The notes: generated by a model not told the origin, from the sequence alone. A DNA stretch of 64,000 nucleotides from an uncultured Flavobacteriales bacterium (GCA_943787725.1 CALSNM010000003.1:62001-126000); one strand, 5' to 3'; positions 19,332 through 30,195 are shown, counted from the stretch's first letter. Program-made: numbers and translations.

Positions 19332-21180
19332 TTACTCTACCGTAACAGACTTAGCTAAATTTCTAGGCTGATCCACATTGCATCCTCTCACTACCGCAAT
19401 ATGATAACTTAACAATTGCATGGGAATTGTAGCAATTAACGGCACCAGTACATCATCGGTTTCCGGGATTTCAATAACGTGGTCCGCTATTGCCTTTACC
19501 TCCGTATCTCCTTTAGTAACAACTGCAATCACTTTCCCTTTTCTGGCTTTAACTTCTTGAATATTACTGACAACTTTTTCGTAACTCGCATCTTTCGTGG
19601 CAATTACAAAAATCGGCATCTCTTCATCAATCAAAGCGATAGGCCCATGCTTCATTTCTGCAGCTGGATAGCCCTCCGCGTGGATATAAGAGATTTCTTT
19701 TAGTTTAAGGGCTCCTTCCAGGGCCACGGGGAAGTTTATTCCTCTACCCAGATACAATGCGTTTGAAGCATCTTTGTACATCTCAGCGAAATAAATTTGA
19801 TTTGCTCATCTGACTTTAAAGCGTCCTCTACTTTTTCCGGAATCGAGTTCAATTCAAACAATATTCTGTTAAACCGATTAGAAGGAATTGTTCCTTTTTT
19901 CTTCCCTATCATTAGCGCTAATAAGGTAAGTACGGTTACTTGAGCTGTAAACGCTTTGGTTGACGCCACTCTCCGATTTCTGGTCCCGCATGGGTGTAAG
20001 AACCACAGTCTGTTAATCGAGAGATTGAACTTCCAACAACATTGCAAATACCTAGTATTGTGGCTCCTCTTTCTTTGGCCAGGCTTATTGCGGCCAAAGT
20101 ATCTGCTGTTTCTCCCGATTGTGATATGCATATTACTACATCACCCTCGTTGATTATTGGGTTTCTGTATCTAAATTCAGATGCATACTCTACTTCTACA
20201 GGTATTCGCGCTAACTCTTCTATTAAGTATTCCCCTACAATCCCTGCGTGCCAGGATGTTCCACAAGCTACGATGATTAGGCGCTTGGCGTTAACGATTT
20301 TATTCTTCGTAGTCTTTTATTCCGCCAAGTGCAACAGTGCACTATTTTTGAGGTTGAGTCGTCCTCGCATACAATCCATGATTGAACGGGGTTGTTCAAA
20401 TATTTCTTTCAGCATGAAATGTTCATATCCGCCTTTTTCCAGAGCCTCTAATTGTAGCTCTAGTTCCTGTATGTAAGGGGTTTTTTCAACGTTACCTATT
20501 GTTTTGATTTTAAGCCCTGAATCCAGACTTAAACGGGCAATTTCACCATCTTCTAAGTATACTACATTTTTCGTATACTCCACAATTGGTGTAGCGTCAG
20601 AAGCAACAAAAAATTCGTCTTTTCCAATACCAACAACCAATGGACTACTTTTTCTAGCCGCGATTAGCTCTTGGTTGTTTTCTTTTGAGATAATAACAAT
20701 TGCATATGCTCCATGAACTTCGTGCAGCGCCTGGCGAACTCCTTCAAATAAACTAACATCCTGTTTTTCGATAATGTCCTCAATTAAGTGCATAAGCACT
20801 TCTGTGTCTGTCTCGCTCTTAAATACGTGACCTCTAGAAATTAATTCTTTTTTAAGAATAGCGTAGTTTTCAATAATTCCATTGTGAACCAAAGCAAATT
20901 TTCCATTACCAGATAGGTGTGGGTGTGCGTTTATATCATTTGGTTCTCCGTGGGTTGCCCATCTGGTGTGCCCAATTCCAACATTTCCACCAGTGTCTCT
21001 CCCTTCTGCGTTCTTTTCTAATTCGGCAACCTTTCCTTGTTTTTTTAAAAGGCTTAAACGCAGATTGTTATTGATTGCGATACCTGAACTATCATATCCT
21101 CGATATTCGAGCCTTTTGAGTCCTTTTAAAACTATTGGGAAAGCTTCTTTTTCACCAATATATGCAACTATTCCACACAT
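19332..21180 (-). pseudogene. glmS: Glutamine-fructose-6-phosphate aminotransferase GlmS, frameshifted
   Basis: GlmS makes glucosamine-6-phosphate, the first step to UDP-GlcNAc for peptidoglycan and LPS. From 21180 the class II glutaminase domain starts with the nucleophile cysteine (MCGIVAYIG), with GIGHTRWATHGEPN and HNGIIENY. Two SIS domains follow ([38 protein letters not shown] with [18 protein letters not shown]), ending [15 protein letters not shown]. The full ~615 residues are present, but the frame breaks near 20320, 20300, 19975 and 19795. It starts two bases below the DUF4270 stop, so glgA, DUF4270 and glmS look like one transcript. Because GlmS is essential in most bacteria without amino sugars, sequence error is likely. 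Confidence 0.92.
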
Positions 21181-21182
21181 CT

Positions 21183-22577
21183 TTAATATTTTGTATATGT
21201 TAAAACTAACTTTGGTTTGTTTTTATTAAGAGAATTTGCTCCGTTTAAAATAACTCTATTTGCGGTTATTCCAGAACCACCAATAACTAGGGTTAGACCT
21301 TCATTTGGAATCTCTCCAGCAAAAATGTTATTTATGTATCGGGTAATATTAAATGTATAATTATTTGTAGTAAGATCTAGCTGGCCGCCGTGACCAGATT
21401 CATTAGCATCAGGTAAAAAAGAGATGTTTCCATTTTCATCAACTCGGGTTAAGAACAAATATTCCGATGGGGTGAAATTGTCTAATGAATTGTATTGTAT
21501 CGGAAGTATTAGTTCAGCTTTATTTACCACAACTTTCCCACTGTCAATAAAGTTTGTAAGGTTAGGAAAATGAATTTTTGCTTTTGTACCACCTAACGCT
21601 TGCAAGTAAAATACATCCATTCCAAAGGTTGAATCATTAATTTGTGCACCAACAAACGTATTAGAATAATCGATATCCACCGCATTATAATGAGCGCAAT
21701 TAGCATTGAAATTAAAATCAAAACTTAAAGTATCATGGTCCGAGGTTGTTCCAGATGTATCCCTATAAAATATGGTCACTTTTGAAAAATCATTTACCAT
21801 ATCAGCATAAAATATTCCACCATGGTTAACTCCTTGCGCAGGATTATTTGCTTTAATTACTAAGCCCTTATACCAATCTAAAAACTCTCCAGTTCCATCA
21901 TTTCCAGAAAGAGCAGTATTACCTGATTCATTAAACATCTTCCATCCAAACTCATTAATATTTAATGGAATATTTAGTATGGCGTATTCAGTTAATAATC
22001 CTTCTACATAACCAACAGAAACAGGGTCAGGAGTGATAGGTCCACTAACTGCTAAATTTGGTCCCGTTGTTGCCATTAATTTATTGGTATAGTAGGTAGA
22101 ATCAATGTCAATGTCTTCATCCATCTGATACACTTCAAAAGTTTGTGGGTCCAGGTTGCCAAATGACCCCTGTAAAGCCAGGTACATAATAACTGAATCA
22201 ATAATTAAGCTATCTAATGACCCACTTGACAAAGTAAAATCGACGGATGCTTCCAGTCTAATTTGAGATACAATAGATGCGTCCATCTTTCCAAAATATG
22301 GATCAATATAGGTTCCTAACATACTAGGGCCGTCTAATTCATCTGACTTTAAAGAGTCTTCTTTGATAGAATAGGTAATGATAGATGCGGTGTCAATCAA
22401 TTCTACATTCAATTGATCGCCTTGCGGTTGGACATTTAATCCAATTCCGTCTTCTTTCTTTCTGCACCCATTTAAAACGATTAGTCCTAAAAAAAAGATA
22501 GCGGAAAGTTGAATTACTTTCCGCTTACTTATCAAGCTAATTATTTTACTGAAATTTTTAACCTGCCAACACTCCAT
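21183..22577 (-). CDS. DUF4270-family lipoprotein
   Basis: A ~464-residue secreted lipoprotein. A hydrophobic N-terminal segment ends in a lipobox (FLGLIVLNGC) followed by RKKEDGIGLNVQPQGDQLN, the characteristic start of DUF4270. The body is beta-rich (LGTYIDPYFGKMDASIVSQ; TLVIGGSGITANRVILN) and ends KPKLVLTYTKY. I chose the ATG at 22577, which overlaps the glgA stop by 20 bases; a TTG at 22535 would give a more compact signal peptide and is also plausible. The longer in-frame start at 22619 lies well inside glgA. DUF4270 proteins are Bacteroidota-specific and regularly sit between glycogen synthase and glmS, as here. Function unknown. Confidence 0.88.
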   Translation of the reverse strand: MECWQVKNFSKIISLISKRKVIQLSAIFFLGLIVLNGCRKKEDGIGLNVQPQGDQLNVELIDTASIITYSIKEDSLKSDELDGPSMLGTYIDPYFGKMDASIVSQIRLEASVDFTLSSGSLDSLIIDSVIMYLALQGSFGNLDPQTFEVYQMDEDIDIDSTYYTNKLMATTGPNLAVSGPITPDPVSVGYVEGLLTEYAILNIPLNINEFGWKMFNESGNTALSGNDGTGEFLDWYKGLVIKANNPAQGVNHGGIFYADMVNDFSKVTIFYRDTSGTTSDHDTLSFDFNFNANCAHYNAVDIDYSNTFVGAQINDSTFGMDVFYLQALGGTKAKIHFPNLTNFIDSGKVVVNKAELILPIQYNSLDNFTPSEYLFLTRVDENGNISFLPDANESGHGGQLDLTTNNYTFNITRYINNIFAGEIPNEGLTLVIGGSGITANRVILNGANSLNKNKPKLVLTYTKY

Positions 22578-23385
22578 TCTCACTAAGTACTTTTCCATAA
22601 AATTCTTGATGCGTATCAACCAAAGTTTCTTCGGTTTGGTAATCTAAAACAGGCTTACCTGAATCCTTAATATAACTGATTAGTTCAGAATTTATTGTTT
22701 CACTTCCAATACTAATTGCATCCGCCCATTGCGCTCCGGTTTTATTTAGGTTTAATGCATTTGGAGTCTTCAAAAAATCTACATCCTCGTTTGTGATATT
22801 ATCAAAATTTAGTTTGTCCATTAATTTTGTATCTAAATTACCACTAAACTCGTCTGCATATGGCGTGTAAATAATTTTTGCACTTGAAAAATGCGGGTCA
22901 TCTGCATACATTTTCTTGAGGTATAACGGCAAAAATCCGGTCATCCATCCGTGGCAATGAACAATGTCAGGGGTCCATCCTAATTTCTTTACTGTTTCAA
23001 CAACGCCTCTGCAGAAGAAGATTGCTCTCTCATCGTTGTCTTTAAAGAATTTTTCATCTTCATCCGTGTAAGTCCTTTTTCGTTTAAAGAACTCCTCATT
23101 GTCTATAAAATAGACTTGCATTCTTGCTTGTGGAACAGAGGCTACTTTTATAATGAGAGGGTGGTCTACATCATTAACGATAAGGTTCATTCCTGATAAT
23201 CTAATAACCTCATGAAGTTGATGCCTTCTTTCATTAATCACACCAAAACGAGGCATGAATATTCTGATTTCTTTGTCTCGTTCGTGGACACCTTGTGCTA
23301 AAGTTCTTACTGTTGAAGAAATTTCGCTTTCAGGAAGAAAGGGAACGATTTCTTGCGTTATATAAAGTACTCTGGTCTTTTGCAT
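22558..23385 (-). CDS. glgA: Glycogen/starch synthase, GT5 N-terminal domain form
   Basis: A 275-residue protein with only the GT5 catalytic N-terminal domain. It reads RVLYITQEIVPFLPESEISS, RIFMPRFGVINERRHQLHEV, PDIVHCHGWMTGFLPLYL and WADAISIGSETIN. Full-length glycogen synthases are about 480 residues, with a second Rossmann domain. The short form is usual in Flavobacteriales and is not a local truncation: the stop is followed directly by DUF4270 in the conserved arrangement. Whether the one-domain form makes glucan is unclear. It is divergent from panC, with about 95 bases between the starts. Confidence 0.85.
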   Translation of the reverse strand: MQKTRVLYITQEIVPFLPESEISSTVRTLAQGVHERDKEIRIFMPRFGVINERRHQLHEVIRLSGMNLIVNDVDHPLIIKVASVPQARMQVYFIDNEEFFKRKRTYTDEDEKFFKDNDERAIFFCRGVVETVKKLGWTPDIVHCHGWMTGFLPLYLKKMYADDPHFSSAKIIYTPYADEFSGNLDTKLMDKLNFDNITNEDVDFLKTPNALNLNKTGAQWADAISIGSETINSELISYIKDSGKPVLDYQTEETLVDTHQEFYGKVLSENGVLAG

Positions 23386-23414
23386 AAATTTTGGTCTAAA
23401 TTTTCTAGCGGATA

Positions 23415-23463
23415 CAAAAATATATAAAAAAATCCATTATTTCCAACATTTACACTAGTTTTG
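23415..23463. promoter_or_regulatory. Probable divergent promoters for glgA and panC
   Basis: On the plus strand TAGTTTTG (23456-23463) fits the Bacteroidota -7 consensus TAnnTTTG and lies 17 bases before panC. On the minus strand TATTTTTG (23422-23415) fits the same consensus for glgA, with a TTG at 23446-23444, 21 bases upstream. The plus-strand box lacks a clear -33 TTG at the right distance. Confidence 0.45.
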
Positions 23464-23480
23464 TTTACCATTTTGGTCCG

Positions 23481-24321
23481 ATGATGAAGATATTTAAGAC
23501 GCAAAGATCATTAAAAGAACACCTTGGTTCAATTGAGAGGAAATTTGAAGTTGGTTTTGCCCCAACAATGGGCTCATTGCATGAAGGACACTTATCCTTA
23601 ATTCGGGAGTCAAAAAAACGTTGTGATATTGTTGTGTGCAGTATTTTTGTTAATCCTACGCAATTTAATACTGTTTCAGATTTTAAAAATTACCCTAAAA
23701 ATTCTACAGAAGATATCGAATTATTAAAATCGGCTGGTTGTGATATTTTATTTCTGCCAAACGATGTGAATGAGGTTTATCAAAATGAAAAAAAAGTTTC
23801 CTTAGAACTGGGGTCGTATTGTCAATGTTTTAGAGGGAGAACATCGGCCGGGTCATTTTGATGGGGTGACGCGTGTGGTAAAGCTTTTGTTTGATATTGT
23901 TGAGCCAGATAAAGCTTTTTTTGGGTTAAAGGATTTTCAGCAATTTTTGATTATCCAGAAAATGGCGAACCTGTTGAATATGAAAATTGAAGTTCTTGGA
24001 TGCGATATTGTCAGAGAAGAGAATGGATTGGCCATGAGTTCAAGGAATAAGAGACTTTCCAATATTGAATTAAAAAACGCTTTGGTTTTGCAAAAAGCTT
24101 TGAATCATTGCAAGAATAATTTTAGAAAAATGGATTTGCAAGCTTTACAAGCTGAATGTTTGGGGATTTTGCAAAAGGAAAGTAACCCCGAATATTTTGA
24201 AATTTGTGATGCGGAATCATTGTCTCCAATTACAGAAATATCTGAAACAAAAAACATAAGAGCTTTTACTGCCGCTTCTATTGGGGAAATTCGTTTAATT
24301 GACAATATGGAAATATTGTAA
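23481..24321 (+). CDS. panC: Pantothenate synthetase PanC (one frameshift)
   Basis: PanC joins pantoate and beta-alanine using ATP in pantothenate/CoA synthesis. The nucleotidyltransferase HIGH-like motif is in FAPTMGSLHEGHLSLI, followed by VCSIFVNPTQFN. Near 23820 one base must be gained or lost to join the first part to NVLEGEHRPGHFDGVTRVV. The second part contains FFGLKDFQQFLIIQKM, the KMSKS-like GLAMSSRNKRLS, and the C-terminal AASIGEIRLIDNMEIL. Total length of ~280 residues is normal. panD follows after 58 bases and supplies the beta-alanine, so the pair forms one pathway operon. Confidence 0.92.
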
Positions 24322-24379
24322 TAAATGGAGTGGAAGGTTTAATGGGTTATTGAAATAAATAACTAATTTCGCACTCGAA

Positions 24380-24763
24380 ATGAAAATAGAAATATTCAAA
24401 TCTAAAATTCACCGGGTAAAGGTAACAGAAGCAGACCTCAATTATATTGGTAGTATTACAATTGACGAGGATTTGCTGGACGCTGCTAATATGATTGAGG
24501 GAGAGAAAGTGCAGATTGTTAATATTAATAATGGAGAGCGACTTGAAACATACATAATTAAAGGGCTTCGTGGTTCAGGAAATGTTTGTTTAAATGGCCC
24601 AGCTGCCCGAAGAGTAGCAGTGGGAGATATCGTTATCGTTATCTCTTATGCAACAATGGAATTTGAAGAAGCTAAATCTTTTAAACCTACCATTATTTTT
24701 CCAAATCCTGAAAACAATAAGATTGAGGGTAGGAGTTTAATATCGTTATACCTACTCTATTGA
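24380..24763 (+). CDS. panD: Aspartate 1-decarboxylase PanD
   Basis: A 127-residue pyruvoyl enzyme that makes beta-alanine from aspartate. The self-cleavage pair is Gly24-Ser25 in [30 protein letters not shown] and [20 protein letters not shown] are the conserved central and C-terminal strands. The protein is about ten residues longer than most homologues because of the tail [12 protein letters not shown]; a frameshift after FPNPENNKI is possible but is not required. Its stop overlaps the TTG start of the flippase-like gene by three bases, suggesting a panC-panD-flippase operon. Confidence 0.94.
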   Translation: MKIEIFKSKIHRVKVTEADLNYIGSITIDEDLLDAANMIEGEKVQIVNINNGERLETYIIKGLRGSGNVCLNGPAARRVAVGDIVIVISYATMEFEEAKSFKPTIIFPNPENNKIEGRSLISLYLLY

Positions 24764-25797
24764 AAAAGAAAATTTTTAATAGTCTCAAGATTTTATTGCC
24801 TATATTAGTTGGGTTTTATATCTGCTGGTACTTTTGGACAAGTTTCGATGACAAAGCAAAAGTTGCTTTTATTGATGTTTTTAAGGAAGCTAATTATTTC
24901 ATTCTTTCTATTTCTTTATTAATTGGATTAATTAGTCATTTAAGTAGAGCATACCGTTGGAAGTATATGCTAAGGCCTTTGGGCTTTGAACCTTCCCTCA
25001 AAAATTCTTACAATGCCATTATGATAGGCTATATTGCTAATATGGTTGTTCCCAGAATGGGCGAAGCTTCGAGAGCAGCAGTTTTAAAAGGTACGGATGG
25101 TGTCCCATTTGATAAAGGGTTTGGAACGATAGTAGCGGAAAGAGTTATTGATGTCTTATGTTTGGCGATTGTTGCGGGTCTTGCCGTATTAATCAATTTC
25201 GACAACATGGATGATTTATTGAAGTTGGCAGAAGGAATTGATTCTACATCAGAAACTGGAACACCATCAACTCCATGGATTAAGTACACAATATTTGGCT
25301 TGTTTGGATTGGGTTTACTAGGGTTTATGTTTTTGTATTTTAAGAGGCCTAATTTTAAAGATAAGTTTTGGGGGTTTGTCAGCGGATTTGTTGATGGGAT
25401 AAAAACCATATTTACCATGAAAGATAGATGGGGTTATTTATTTCATACCTTAATAATCTGGACATGTTATGTGTTAATGTTTTGGATTACATTTTATGCT
25501 TGGGACGAAACTAGTCTTATGAGAGCGGATGGTATATTGTCTGCTTTTATAGCAGGAACGATTGGTTTTATTATTGTCCAAGGCGGAATAGGGACTTATC
25601 CGATAATGGTTGGAGCAGTACTGACATTCTTTTTAGCTCAACAAGGACTCGAGGCAACGCCGGAAAGAGTGTCTAGTCATATTGGTTTTGGAGCCTTGGT
25701 ATGGGCTACGCAAACACTGTTAATAGTATTCTTGGGTTTGCTTTCATTAGGGATGGTTCAGGTAAGTAAGAAGAAAAAAGCGAACATAGCTAGCTAA
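24760..25797 (+). CDS. UPF0104/AglD-like lysylphosphatidylglycerol synthase TM-family protein
   Basis: A 345-residue integral membrane protein of the 'lysylphosphatidylglycerol synthase TM region / UPF0104' family, probably a lipid flippase-like protein without an aminoacyl-transferase domain. About eight helices are seen. The conserved N-terminal region includes [18 protein letters not shown] and [18 protein letters not shown]. The central region has [19 protein letters not shown] and the C-terminal half has [19 protein letters not shown]. The TTG start at 24760 overlaps the panD stop. The last codons encode [12 protein letters not shown]; a near copy of this 3' end recurs at 28177-28214, beyond the VWA gene (see the repeat entries). 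Confidence 0.87.
   Translation: MKKKIFNSLKILLPILVGFYICWYFWTSFDDKAKVAFIDVFKEANYFILSISLLIGLISHLSRAYRWKYMLRPLGFEPSLKNSYNAIMIGYIANMVVPRMGEASRAAVLKGTDGVPFDKGFGTIVAERVIDVLCLAIVAGLAVLINFDNMDDLLKLAEGIDSTSETGTPSTPWIKYTIFGLFGLGLLGFMFLYFKRPNFKDKFWGFVSGFVDGIKTIFTMKDRWGYLFHTLIIWTCYVLMFWITFYAWDETSLMRADGILSAFIAGTIGFIIVQGGIGTYPIMVGAVLTFFLAQQGLEATPERVSSHIGFGALVWATQTLLIVFLGLLSLGMVQVSKKKKANIAS
25757..25791 (+). repeat. 35-bp direct repeat, copy 1 (flippase 3' end)
   Basis: These 35 bases encode the last residues of the flippase-like protein and match 28177-28211 at 34 of 35 positions (C at 25785 versus G at 28205). The copies are 2,420 bp apart in the same orientation and bracket the VWA gene. Similarity continues beyond the repeat at lower identity: CTCAAAA at 25854 and TTAAGA at 25869 recur with nearly the same spacing after copy 2. 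Confidence 0.9.
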
Positions 25798-25833
25798 TTC
25801 CTTATTAATTTCTAGATTGCTTTAGTGTTTTGG

Positions 25834-25852
25834 CGCTTATTTTGAATAAGCG
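25834..25852 (+). terminator. Hairpin downstream of the flippase-like gene
   Basis: CGCTTATT (25834-25841) pairs perfectly with AATAAGCG (25845-25852) across a TTG loop, about 37 bases after the flippase stop. It lacks a strong T-run, so termination is only possible. A counterpart hairpin (CACTT/AAGTG, 28255-28273) occurs at the equivalent place after repeat copy 2. Confidence 0.4.
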
Positions 25853-25920
25853 GCTCAAAATGGTCCTATTAAGAAGCTATTTTTCTTTATTTTTATTGTT
25901 CTCCATAAATAAACGCTCCT

Positions 25921-28189
25921 ATGAAATCTATTTTCTTCGCTTTTTTCCTACTTGCAAGTATGTTAACCCTTGCTCAAGGAAATATTATCTATCACCTACA
26001 AGTACAAGGGCCAAATGGTGATGGGTTGTCAAATATTCAAGTGATTGCAACTGAATCAAAAACATTAGCAGAAGTTAAAGGAAAAACCGATGTAAGCGGT
26101 AAGCTTAAATTGAATATGGATAATGGGAAAGAGTGGCTTCTTTCTGTTGGAGAATTGAAAAACACTATCCAAGTCAAAGCAGTAGACTATAGTATAGCGG
26201 AAATCGGAAAAACGTATATTTATGATGTGGCGGCCTTTCTTAGAAAGAAGACTCAAATACTGGATCGCTCGCAAATTTCTTTTCTAGAGAAAAAACAACT
26301 GGTTTCAGCAAAGGATGTTCTTTTGGAATCGGAGTGTATGGTTATAGTAAAAGTGGCTACTCCCCAAGGAAAAGCACTAAATAATATTTCGGTAAGTGTT
26401 ATTAATTTAGAAGATAAAATAAAATATACAGCTAAATCAGATATTAATGGAAAAGCTGTTTTCAAAGTCCCTAACCAAAGTAAATATGATATAGATATAG
26501 AGTCATTTTTAAATTATACCTACTGTGATTTTGGTAAAGGATCAATTAGAAGAACTATTGACGCAGAATTTGTTCCTATGACAACAAAGGAGAAAGTAGT
26601 TAATGATACAGTTTACCATAAGGTAAACCAATATGCCAAGCCAACATCTTCAAGAGCCTTGATTAAACTTACCATAACAGGGGGAAAAAGTAAAGGGATA
26701 AACGAGCCTGTTTTTTTACGCCAATTGAATAGCTCTAAAGTGTATGCAGTGACGACGAACTCCCTGGGAGTAGCATATGTTTTACTTCCAATAAAGGAAG
26801 TTTTTATGGTTGATTTTAATTATCAAAAAAGTGTAGATGTGATTAGTCTAACTCACAAAACAGGACTAGTTACAGGAGATTATTCGATTTATTATAATCC
26901 AGACCCAAGGTTAGAATATCCAGAAAAGTTTATTCCTACTTCAGACAGATTGTTTATAGAAGATTTCAATTCCTTTTTAAAGGAACAGTTTGTTAAGCCT
27001 ACCGATAGACCATTCAATATAAAAGTAAAGAGTATGTTAAAGATTAACAAAAATTCAAAAGAAGCACTTTTTGAAATGACGTTGGCAACGTCTAGTAATT
27101 ATGGAAAAGGTAACCGGATGCCGCTACACCCTTGTGTTGGTTTTAGATAAGAGTGGGTCAATGTATGACAATAATCGAGGAGAGTCATTAAAACTAGCAT
27201 TATGGGAAATTGGAAGTAGTTTAGAGGAAGGGGATGTAGTCTCTATTGTGTTTTTTGATATGGGTATTTCTGCTTATTATACAATTAATAAGGACTATTT
27301 GTCAGTCTTTGAAAAAATTATTGAGATGTACATGCCAGGCGGAGGAACAAATATTTTTGGCGGTCTGAAAAAAGGGGTGGAATTAATTAAAAATAATATA
27401 GATGATTCTCGAGCAAATAAAATTATTCTATTAACAGATGGTTATGGGACGTCTGAAACAAAAAACATTACTGATTTTATCGAATTAGAGAGTAAGGAAG
27501 GAATAGATTTTTCCTCAGTAGGTGTTGGAGAGGGGTTTAATGAGTCTCTTTTGCGACTTATCGCTCAAAAAGGCAATGGGTCTTATTATAGGGCTAGAGA
27601 GGTAGAAGAAATTTCTAATGTATTTGCTGATGCAGTTAATAGCTCATTTAGCTACGTAGCAAAAGACTTAAAAATCGAAATCTTTTATCATAAGAAAATG
27701 ATATACTCTAAATTATACGGTTATCCTTTGGAAGAAGTAAAAAATAATCAACTTTCAATAAACATAAATAAATTGCCATGTAATATAAATGAAATTTCAT
27801 TTATAAAGTTTCTACTGGATAAGGCCGATAAAACAATCGAAGATGCGCCTTTGAGAATAAAGGTTAGCTATTTTGATCCTACTAAACTTGAGCAAATAGA
27901 ATATGAAGAAGAAATACCTCTAATGTGGTCTGATGAATCTGAATTGGAATGGAACGTAGGAAATGAAGAAAAAAGATTGTATGCAATTGCAATATTAAAT
28001 CAATCTTTAAAAGTAATGGCGGAAGCGCATGGGAACAATAATACTAAAGATGCGATAAAAGCCTTAAAAAGCGGGATCCAACAACTTAAAGAGATTTTTC
28101 CTGACGCAAAACCTAAAAAGGTGAAAGCTTTATTTGAAGAAGTAAATAAATATTTACTCTTGTTTCAAAAAATAGATTCAGGTAAGTAA
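25921..28189 (+). CDS. Secreted VWA-domain protein with beta-sandwich modules (one frameshift)
   Basis: A ~755-residue exported protein. It has a signal peptide (MKSIFFAFFLLASMLTLAQG) and then three related beta-sandwich modules of the carboxypeptidase-regulatory/Ig-like type at roughly 20-85, 135-200 and 240-310 (for example VIATESKTLAEVKGKTDVSG; SVINLEDKIKYTAKSDINGK; VFLRQLNSSKVYAVTTNSLG). A von Willebrand A domain follows, with the MIDAS motif LDKSGSM, then GGGTNIFGGLKKGVE and IILLTDGYG. The C-terminal ~190 residues are beta-rich then helical. The frame breaks once between about 27100 and 27150, just before the MIDAS. The stop codon lies inside repeat copy 2, so the last residues (SGK) come from repeat DNA. 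Function is unknown; metal-dependent adhesion or complex assembly at the cell surface is typical of the domain. Confidence 0.82.
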
Positions 28190-28214
28190 GAAGAAAAAAG
28201 CGAAGATAGCTTAA
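28177..28214 (+). repeat. 35-bp direct repeat, copy 2 (remnant flippase 3' end)
   Basis: The first 35 bases match 25757-25791 with one difference. Read in the flippase frame the copy encodes [11 protein letters not shown] and then a TAA at 28212-28214, so it still looks like the end of a flippase gene although no flippase precedes it. The VWA stop (TAA 28187-28189) lies within it. A hairpin (CACTT 28255-28259 with AAGTG 28269-28273), CTCAAAA (28275) and TTAAGA (28290) follow as after copy 1. Confidence 0.9.
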
Positions 28215-28434
28215 GCTACTTTTTTTCCAACTTTTGTTTGCTTCGAAAACTTGTCACTTGTTTTTATTAAGTGCCTCAAAACCTTTCTTTTAAGATATAG
28301 TTTCTTCATTTCAATTTTTTTTTCGGGGCGCGAAATTGTAACTTTATTTTCGACTACCAAAGAAAAACGAAATAAATTTTTGTTAAGAGTATGTTAAATG
28401 AGCGTAAACCTTTATGAACATTGACTTATAGAGG

Positions 28435-30195
28435 TTAAACTTTTTCTTCAATTTTTAAGCCTAAACTTAATTCTTTTAATTGACTTGCATCAACTCTAGA
28501 AGGAGCATCAATCATCATATCTCTACCACTATTATTTTTAGGGAAAGCTATAAAATCACGGATACTTTCTTGTCCGCCAAATAATGAGCATAATCTATCG
28601 AAACCAAATGCTAAACCACCATGGGGTGGAGCTCCGTATTCGAAAGCGTTCATTAAAAAGCCGAATTGAGCTTCTGCTTCTTCTTTTGTAAACCCTAGAA
28701 GGTCAAACATTCTTGATTGAATGTCTTTGTCATGGATACGAATAGATCCTCCACCTACTTCAACACCATTGATGGCTAAATCGTAGGCATTTGCTCTAAC
28801 TTCTCCCGGGGCAGAATCTAATTTATCAAAATCTTCTTTCTTTGGTGATGTAAAAGGGTGGTGCATTGCATGGAACCTTTCAGAATCTTCATCCCATTCT
28901 AATAATGGGAAATCCATTACCCATAAAGGTTTAAATACATTGGGATCCCTTAATTCAAGTTGATCGCCCATGTGCAAGCGCAAATCATTCATTTGCCCTT
29001 GAACTTTATTTGTTTCACCGCTTAATACAAGCAGTAAGTCACCAGCTTTAGCACCACATTTATCAGCCCAATCTTTTAAATCCTCTTGCGCGTAAAACTT
29101 GTCTACTGATGATTTGAAAGAGCCATCTTCGTTGCACTTTACATATACTAATCCCTTCGCTCCAATTTGCGGACGACGAACCCAGTCGGTTAACTTATCC
29201 ATTTGTTTTCTAGAATATGAAGCACATCCTTCTGCACAAATTCCAACAACTAATTCTGCGGAATCGAATATTGCAAATCCTTTGTTCTGCGTTAAAGCGT
29301 TTAAGTTATTTAACTCCATTCCAAAGCGAATATCCGGCTTGTCAGATCCATATCGTTCCATGGCATCAGCATATGTCATTCTTGGGAAATCATCAGAAAA
29401 AGAGACGCCTTTCAATTCTTGAAATAGCTTTTTGATTAACCCTTCGAAAGTATTCAGAATATCCTCTTGGTCAACAAAAGCCATTTCACAATCTATTTGC
29501 GTAAACTCAGGTTGCCTATCTGCTCTTAAATCTTCGTCTCTAAAACATTTCACAATCTGATAATACCGATCATATCCGCTAACCATTAAAAGTTGCTTAA
29601 AGGTTTGTGGAGATTGTGGTAAAGCATAAAATTCACCTGGATTCATTCTACTCGGAACAACAAAATCTCTTGCTCCTTCTGGTGTAGATTTAATCAAGTA
29701 TGGGGTTTCAACTTCAATAAAATCCAATGAGTCTAAATAAGTTCTGGCAGCTAACCCCATTTTATGACGCAAAATCATATTATTTTTCAATGGGTTTCTT
29801 CTTAAATCTAAAAAACGATATTGCATTCTCAATTCTTCTCCTCCGTCGGTTTCATCCTCAATAGTAAAAGGAGGAAGTTTAGCTTCCTTTAAAACAGTTA
29901 ATTCAGTAACATTAATTTCGATTTCCCCAGTTGGTATGTTTTTATTCTTGCTACTTCTTTCAGTAACTATTCCTTTTGCTTGAATCACAAACTCACGCCC
30001 AAGCTTTTTTGCTTGTTCGCAAAGCTCAGTGCTAACATCGTTGTTGAATGCTAATTGCGTTATTCCATATCGATCTCTCAAATCGACAAACGCCATTCCT
30101 CCTAAATCTTTTGATCGTTGCACCCAACCGCAAAGTGTAACTTCTTGGTTTGCATTTTCAATTCTCAATTCTCCGTTCGTATGTGTTCTGTACAT
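28435..30195 (-). CDS. aspS: Aspartyl-tRNA synthetase
   Basis: A 586-residue class IIb aminoacyl-tRNA synthetase of the bacterial type. The N-terminal OB-fold anticodon-binding domain ([20 protein letters not shown]) is followed by class II motif 2 ([18 protein letters not shown]). The GAD insertion domain comes next (residues ~280-420), and motif 3 is near the C-terminus ([15 protein letters not shown]). [20 protein letters not shown] is the conserved substrate loop. The length is normal and the frame intact. It is monocistronic; a TACATTTG box on the minus strand (30222-30215) lies 20 bases upstream of the start and may be the -7 element. Confidence 0.97.
   Translation of the reverse strand: MYRTHTNGELRIENANQEVTLCGWVQRSKDLGGMAFVDLRDRYGITQLAFNNDVSTELCEQAKKLGREFVIQAKGIVTERSSKNKNIPTGEIEINVTELTVLKEAKLPPFTIEDETDGGEELRMQYRFLDLRRNPLKNNMILRHKMGLAARTYLDSLDFIEVETPYLIKSTPEGARDFVVPSRMNPGEFYALPQSPQTFKQLLMVSGYDRYYQIVKCFRDEDLRADRQPEFTQIDCEMAFVDQEDILNTFEGLIKKLFQELKGVSFSDDFPRMTYADAMERYGSDKPDIRFGMELNNLNALTQNKGFAIFDSAELVVGICAEGCASYSRKQMDKLTDWVRRPQIGAKGLVYVKCNEDGSFKSSVDKFYAQEDLKDWADKCGAKAGDLLLVLSGETNKVQGQMNDLRLHMGDQLELRDPNVFKPLWVMDFPLLEWDEDSERFHAMHHPFTSPKKEDFDKLDSAPGEVRANAYDLAINGVEVGGGSIRIHDKDIQSRMFDLLGFTKEEAEAQFGFLMNAFEYGAPPHGGLAFGFDRLCSLFGGQESIRDFIAFPKNNSGRDMMIDAPSRVDASQLKELSLGLKIEEKV

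Noticed and set aside
22558-23385. Truncated glycogen synthase
   Set aside because: The one-domain ~275-residue form next to DUF4270 and glmS is the usual state in Flavobacteriales, so it is not a local deletion.
24720-24763. Frameshift at the end of panD
   Set aside because: The tail is longer than usual, but the frame is open and the overlap with the next start is natural, so no break is required.
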